This document shows positions 60,553 through 64,000 of a stretch of 64,000 bases of DNA, one piece after another. The translations under genes and the position numbers were made by a program. The stretch is from Demequina maris (GTDB lineage Bacteria; Actinomycetota; Actinomycetes; Actinomycetales; Demequinaceae): assembly GCF_000971155.1 (NCBI RefSeq), contig NZ_BBLX01000009.1, forward strand, positions 33,931 through 97,930, read 5' to 3'. A model generated the notes under the pieces. That model saw only the letters and a program-made list of their open reading frames with translations. It did not search any database and was not told the origin of the DNA. Numbering within the stretch: the stretch's first letter is position 1; each line of letters opens with the position of its first letter.

Positions 60553-61209
60553 TCAGGCCTCCCCGCGCGCCCGTGCGACCACCCGGCCGCGCTGCGAGCG
60601 CGGGAAGCGGTCGAGCATCTCGCGCAGCTCCGCGGCCGTCGCGTCCGAGCCGAAGATCTCGGTCGGCGGCTCGAACCGCACCCCCGCCGCGAGGGGACCC
60701 GCGTCGACGGGGTCGAAGCCCATCGCATCCACGAGCGCCGCGACCGCGGCCCTGTCCCCCGCGTCGTCCCCCGCCACCGCGATGCCGCGCCGGTCGGGGT
60801 GCCCGGGTGGGTGCGCGAGGTTCTCGAGCTCCCACACGCTCGCGTGGTTGAGCGCCTTGACGACGCGGGCGCCGTCGAGGAACGCGCCGACCGTCTCGGA
60901 GGTGGAGGTGGTGGGGTCGTCGAGATCGGGGCGCGCGCCGTCGAGCTCCCACCAGTAGTTCATGGCGTCGACGACGAGGCGCCCGCGCAGGAGGTCGGCC
61001 GGGAGCGTCCGGAAGCGGCCGAGCGGGATCGCGAGGATCACGACGTCGGCGGCGCACACGGCGGCCGGGTCGTCGGCGGACGATGCGGCGGTCACCTCGA
61101 GGCCGGCGTCGCGGCACAGGCGCGCGAGCACCGTGCCGACGCGACCCGTGCCGAGGATGCCGACCGCGCGCGGCGGCGCGGGCGCACCCTCGACCCGCGC
61201 ATCGTCCAC
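60553..61209 (-). CDS. NADP oxidoreductase, coenzyme F420-dependent type (NAD(P)-binding domain)
   Basis: A 218-aa Rossmann protein: VGILGTGRVGTVLARLCRDAG, VVILAIPLGRFRTLP, VVDAMNYWWELDG, VVKALNHASVWELE. It resembles F420H2:NADP oxidoreductase-like proteins, but true F420 use cannot be told from sequence. TAGCCT sits 7 nt before GTG 61209, so I prefer that start to the GTG at 61215. The start then reads straight into a copy of the dispersed word (GTG GAC GAT GCG). Confidence 0.82.
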   Translation of the reverse strand: MDDARVEGAPAPPRAVGILGTGRVGTVLARLCRDAGLEVTAASSADDPAAVCAADVVILAIPLGRFRTLPADLLRGRLVVDAMNYWWELDGARPDLDDPTTSTSETVGAFLDGARVVKALNHASVWELENLAHPPGHPDRRGIAVAGDDAGDRAAVAALVDAMGFDPVDAGPLAAGVRFEPPTEIFGSDATAAELREMLDRFPRSQRGRVVARARGEA

Positions 61210-61233
61210 GGGCACGAGGCTAGCGCGCGGGTG

Positions 61234-62169
61234 TCAGAGGCGCTCGACCTCGACGACCGCGTAGACGCCGTCCTGCGGCACGAGGGCGAGCGCGTCCGCG
61301 ACCGGGATGCCGGCGGCGGCGAGCAGCTCGGCGACGCCCGCGAGGTCGAACGTCGGGCCCGTGGGCCAGCCGATCGCCGCGCAGCCCGCGCACGGCGGGC
61401 GGTCGTCGAGCATCACCGAGAACACGAGCGTGCCACCCGGCCGTACCAGGGCGAACGCCTCCGCGAGCGCCGCGGGCGCCTCGTCGTCGTCGACCGACGA
61501 GAGCAGCGCGAGAGCCTCGACGAGGTGCTGCGAGCCGGGCTCGACGACGGCCGCCGGCGACACGGGCGTGTCCTCGACGCTGATGAACAGGTGGTCCGCC
61601 GGATCGACGCCGTGGGCCAACGCGACGCGACGGCTGGCGTCGAGCGCGTCGGTGCACGTGTCGACGAGCGTCGCGCTCACGCGGGCGCCGGCGTCGGACG
61701 CGGCGGCGATCGCCGCGACCACCGGGTACGCGGGTCCGCACGACAGGCTCGCCCACCGCAGCGTCCCCGCGACGTCGATCGCGGACCGCTGCGCGATCCA
61801 CTGGAGCACCCGTGCCCGCACGCGCAGGGCGCGGGCGTCGGTCGCCGCCATCAGGTAGCGACGGGCGTGCTCGTCGAGCGCCGGGCCGGCGAACATCTCG
61901 TCCCCGTCGGGGTACGACAGCCGCTCGACCGACGGCAGGTAGATGTTGGGCAGCGCCGCGGGCGTGCCGATCCGCGCCGCCCATTCCCCGAAGGTCCCCG
62001 AGGAGACCGGCGAAGGATGCTCGTCAGGCCCGAGCGGCATCGCGTCGTCGGACTCGTCCCCGACGTCCAGCCGCACCATCCTCAGCCCTGACGGGTCAAG
62101 CGCGGCCCCTACTGCCCGCACGTCGCGCGCGATGAAGCGACGAGCGGCCCCCTCAGCCGTGTGCACCAT
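61234..62169 (-). CDS. Predicted class I SAM-dependent methyltransferase
   Basis: A 311-aa protein. An N-terminal helical/acidic part (about 1-115) leads into a Rossmann methyltransferase-like core: LRWASLSCGPAYPVVAAIAAAS (SAM-loop position), ARVSATLVDTCTDALDASRRVA (acidic end of strand 2) and VRPGGTLVFSVMLDDRP. The target is unknown. GGAGG lies 5 nt before the ATG. It is 18 nt upstream of the Rossmann oxidoreductase gene start region on the same strand. Confidence 0.75.
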   Translation of the reverse strand: MVHTAEGAARRFIARDVRAVGAALDPSGLRMVRLDVGDESDDAMPLGPDEHPSPVSSGTFGEWAARIGTPAALPNIYLPSVERLSYPDGDEMFAGPALDEHARRYLMAATDARALRVRARVLQWIAQRSAIDVAGTLRWASLSCGPAYPVVAAIAAASDAGARVSATLVDTCTDALDASRRVALAHGVDPADHLFISVEDTPVSPAAVVEPGSQHLVEALALLSSVDDDEAPAALAEAFALVRPGGTLVFSVMLDDRPPCAGCAAIGWPTGPTFDLAGVAELLAAAGIPVADALALVPQDGVYAVVEVERL

Positions 62170-62361
62170 CAGAACCTCCGCATCCTCCGCCGGTCGGCGG
62201 TCCCCCCAGGACGCTCTCCGGCGGGGTGCACCGCCGGCTCAGCAGGACGATGGTAGGCACGACCAGGCCGATCAGGCAATGACTGCGTTATGCGCGGTCG
62301 TGCAGGACCCTCACAACTGGGGGCTCAAGGGCTGTCGGAGATCCGCGTCACAATGGAACCC
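62170..62361. other. Intergenic region between divergent methyltransferase and MFS genes
   Basis: 192 bp. I see a ribosome site for the minus-strand gene, a near-copy of the dispersed word core at about 62244 (GGACGATGG), and CACAAT (62350-62355) placed 6 nt before the MFS ATG. No clear operator. Confidence 0.4.
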
Positions 62362-63870
62362 ATGTCCGACGACCTGGCGACCTCGCGCCGGGCACCCGCC
62401 TCGCAGGCGAGCGCCCCCGGCCCCACCCCCTCCCTCGACGAGGCGACCTCGCGTCGCAACGCGGTGGTGATCTGGGTGCTGATCGTCTCGGCGTTCGTCG
62501 TGATCCTCAACGAGACGATCATGGGCGTCGCGCTGCCCCACCTCATGGACGACCTGGGCATCACCGCCGTGGCGGCGCAGTGGCTCACCACCGCGTTCCT
62601 GCTGACGATGTCGATCGTCATCCCGGTGACCGGCTTCCTGCTGCAGCGCTACCGGACCCGGCCCGTCTTCCTCACCGCGATGGCGCTGTTCACGGCGGGC
62701 ACCCTGATCGCGGCGCTCGCGCCCGGCTTCGAGGTGCTGCTGCTCGCCCGCGTGGTGCAGGCGAGCGGCACGGCGATCATGCTGCCGCTGCTCATGACCA
62801 CCGTGATGCAGCTCGAGCCGCCGGCCACGCGCGGTCGGCGCATGGGGTCGATCTCGGTGGTGATCGCGGTCGCGCCTGCAATCGGACCCACGATCTCCGG
62901 GCTCATCCTGTCCACGTTCTCGTGGCGCTTCATGTTCGTGTTCGTGCTGCCGATCGCGGCGGCCGTGCTGGCCCTCGGCTGGCGGCTGATGCGCGACGTC
63001 AGCGAGACGCGCGACGCCCCGATCGACGCGCTCTCGGTGGTGCTGTCCGCGCTGGGCTTCGGCGGCATCGTGCTGGGGCTGAGCCAGATCGGCGAGGCGC
63101 GCGGCGAGGGCGTCCCGGTGTCGACGGTGCTCGCGATCACGGTCGGCGTCGCCGCGCTCGGGCTGTTCGTGTGGCGCCAGCTCGTGCTGCAGCGCATCGA
63201 CGACGCGCTGCTCGACCTGCGGACCTTCCGCGCGCGCACGTTCTCGGTGTCGATCGTGATGTTCGTCGTGATGATGATGTCGCTGTTCGGGATGATCATC
63301 CTGCTGCCGATCTTCATGCAGGAGGTGCTGGGCCTGTCGGTGCTGCAGAGCGGGCTGCTGCTCCTGCCCGGCGGCCTGCTCATGGGCCTGTGCGCGCGCC
63401 CGGTCGGCCGCGCGGTCGACCGCTTCGGCCCGCGCCCGCTGCTGATCCCCGGGTCGGCGATCGTCGCGGCGACGCTGTGGGCCCTGTCCCTGATCCTGGG
63501 CACGGGCACCCCCTGGTGGGCGCTGCTCGCGTGCCACGTCGCGATGAGCGGCGGCCTCGCACTGATGTTCACGCCGCTGTTCGCGGCGAGCCTCGGCGCG
63601 CTCCCGCCGCAGCTGTACTCGCACGGATCGGCCACGGTGTCGACCGTCCAGCAGGTCGCGGCGGCGGCCGGCACGGCGCTGTTCGTCTCGACGATGGCGG
63701 CGGTGGCGGCCGGAGAGGCCGCCGCGGGCGTGGCCGAGGCGGAGTCCATCGCCGCCGGCATCCGTGCGGCGTACCTGATCTCGGCGTCGCTCGCGACCAC
63801 GCTGGTGGTGGCGGCGTTCTTCATCGAGCGGCCGATCGACTCGCCCTCCCCCGAGCACGCGGCGCACTGA
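62362..63870 (+). CDS. DHA2 family MFS multidrug efflux transporter (14 helices)
   Basis: A 502-aa transporter of the EmrB/QacA kind: FVVILNETIMGVALPHLMDDLGI (motif D1-like), WLTTAFLLTMSIVIPVTGFLLQR, ARVVQASGTAIMLPLLMTTVMQL and SVVIAVAPAIGPTISGLIL (motif C). The substrate is unknown, probably a drug or dye. ATG 62362 or the in-frame ATG 62353 are both possible; the CACAAT spacing favours 62362. Confidence 0.9.
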   Translation: MSDDLATSRRAPASQASAPGPTPSLDEATSRRNAVVIWVLIVSAFVVILNETIMGVALPHLMDDLGITAVAAQWLTTAFLLTMSIVIPVTGFLLQRYRTRPVFLTAMALFTAGTLIAALAPGFEVLLLARVVQASGTAIMLPLLMTTVMQLEPPATRGRRMGSISVVIAVAPAIGPTISGLILSTFSWRFMFVFVLPIAAAVLALGWRLMRDVSETRDAPIDALSVVLSALGFGGIVLGLSQIGEARGEGVPVSTVLAITVGVAALGLFVWRQLVLQRIDDALLDLRTFRARTFSVSIVMFVVMMMSLFGMIILLPIFMQEVLGLSVLQSGLLLLPGGLLMGLCARPVGRAVDRFGPRPLLIPGSAIVAATLWALSLILGTGTPWWALLACHVAMSGGLALMFTPLFAASLGALPPQLYSHGSATVSTVQQVAAAAGTALFVSTMAAVAAGEAAAGVAEAESIAAGIRAAYLISASLATTLVVAAFFIERPIDSPSPEHAAH

Positions 63871-64000
63871 GCCTTCAAACCCACCTCGCACGGCGCGGAC
63901 CGTCCACCAGTTCCCCTGCAAGTCTGATGGTGGCTGGTGGTCGCTTTCCGCACATGTGCGCGTCTCATGGGTACCTCATGGTCGCTTTGCGAGCCGTCCA
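63871..64000. other. Right-edge intergenic sequence
   Basis: 130 bp, visibly lower in GC than the rest. It contains TGGTCGCTTT twice (about 63937 and 63981). No gene can be called. Confidence 0.4.

Larger units (their letters stand above)
2501..61207. repeat. Dispersed 10-bp word GGACGATGCG / CGCATCGTCC, 35 exact copies
   Basis: Start positions of GGACGATGCG on the plus strand: 5319, 5749, 7169, 7976, 13748, 15123, 15584, 17748, 23394, 27030, 42268, 48240, 51186, 53638, 54398, 61078. Start positions of the complement CGCATCGTCC: 2501, 4592, 5615, 8835, 12891, 16104, 18068, 20238, 26434, 28358, 30160, 37526, 41300, 50722, 52013, 53385, 57299, 60446, 61198. Half (18) extend to GGGACGATGCG. The list comes from a manual scan, so a few copies may be missed. 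Confidence 0.9.

Noticed and set aside
2501..61207. The dispersed word as a by-product of an Asp-Asp-Ala protein preference.
   Set aside because: Seven genic copies are antisense and three sense copies use other frames, and four are intergenic. Peptide preference cannot produce those.
2501..61207. The word as a Chi or KOPS-type strand-polar signal.
   Set aside because: The 16:19 split between strands shows no skew in this window. A genome-wide skew around the replication terminus could still change this view.
61209..61215. GTG 61215 as start of the Rossmann oxidoreductase.
   Set aside because: The TAGCCT box would lie only 1 nt upstream; the GTG at 61209 has the 7-nt spacing used elsewhere. 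Two residues are at stake.
63871..64000. Insertion-sequence end or attachment site at the right edge because of the lower GC and the repeated TGGTCGCTTT.
   Set aside because: No inverted repeat, transposase fragment or tRNA is visible, and the window ends too soon.

Overview
The window reads as chromosome of a high-GC actinobacterium (roughly 73% G+C by eye). A Micrococcales genus near Demequina or Cellulomonas is my guess; no rRNA or marker gene is present to test it. The lineage evidence is a DUF222/HNH endonuclease, the HTH-TOBE/modABC cluster, a HemD-winged-helix fusion beside nitrate genes, a CE1758/CE1759-type luciferase/FMN-reductase pair, and many genes that appear to start on leaderless transcripts (TANNNT 6-7 nt before the start codon). 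I found no tRNA, rRNA, CRISPR array, insertion sequence or prophage.

Layout. 0-6 kb: DNA-uptake genes comEC (cut by the left edge) and comEA, an unknown membrane-anchored protein, a DegV lipid-binding protein and leuS. 6-12.3 kb: a secreted CAP protein, an SLH/SH3b/VanY cell-wall peptidase, and the ATP-grasp / alpha-E / transglutaminase trio. 12.3-23.7 kb: molybdenum island with HTH-TOBE sensor, modABC, mog-moaE-moaA on the plus strand and moaD-DUF6457-mobA-moaC-moeA-moeB on the minus strand; a GyrI-like gene and a DUF222/HNH gene lie between the two halves. 23.6-34.7 kb: siroheme and nitrate assimilation (chelatase, HemD-HTH regulator, CysG-like enzyme, nirD, nirB, FAD electron-transfer protein, nasC, narK), all on the minus strand behind a palindrome-rich control region. 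35-39 kb: hemL-hemB-hemD-hemC. 39-46.2 kb: MFS and MntR-like regulator, CopC, two GT4 glycosyltransferases with an SGNH hydrolase, and two tandem DoxX-like proteins. 46.3-64 kb: TetR/beta-glucosidase/MFS, fructosamine kinase, metallo-hydrolase, luciferase-like oxidoreductase with its MarR and FMN reductase, GNAT, pirin, a STAS-like protein, two intracellular GH43-type proteins, glycerate kinase, an F420-dependent-type oxidoreductase, a methyltransferase and a DHA2 MFS pump.

How it fits together. hemL/B/C/D make uroporphyrinogen III. The CysG-like enzyme and the chelatase turn it into siroheme for nitrite reductase NirBD. The molybdenum island imports molybdate and makes the cofactor that nitrate reductase NasC needs. 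NarK brings in nitrate. The 12.9-39 kb stretch is therefore close to a self-contained nitrate-to-ammonium module with its cofactors.

The most striking signal is not a gene. The non-palindromic word GGACGATGCG (or its complement) occurs 35 times by my manual scan, on both strands, in all six reading frames relative to genes and in intergenic DNA. Base composition alone predicts well under one copy. It behaves like a DNA uptake sequence or another genome-wide signature word, and it lies alongside comEA/comEC.
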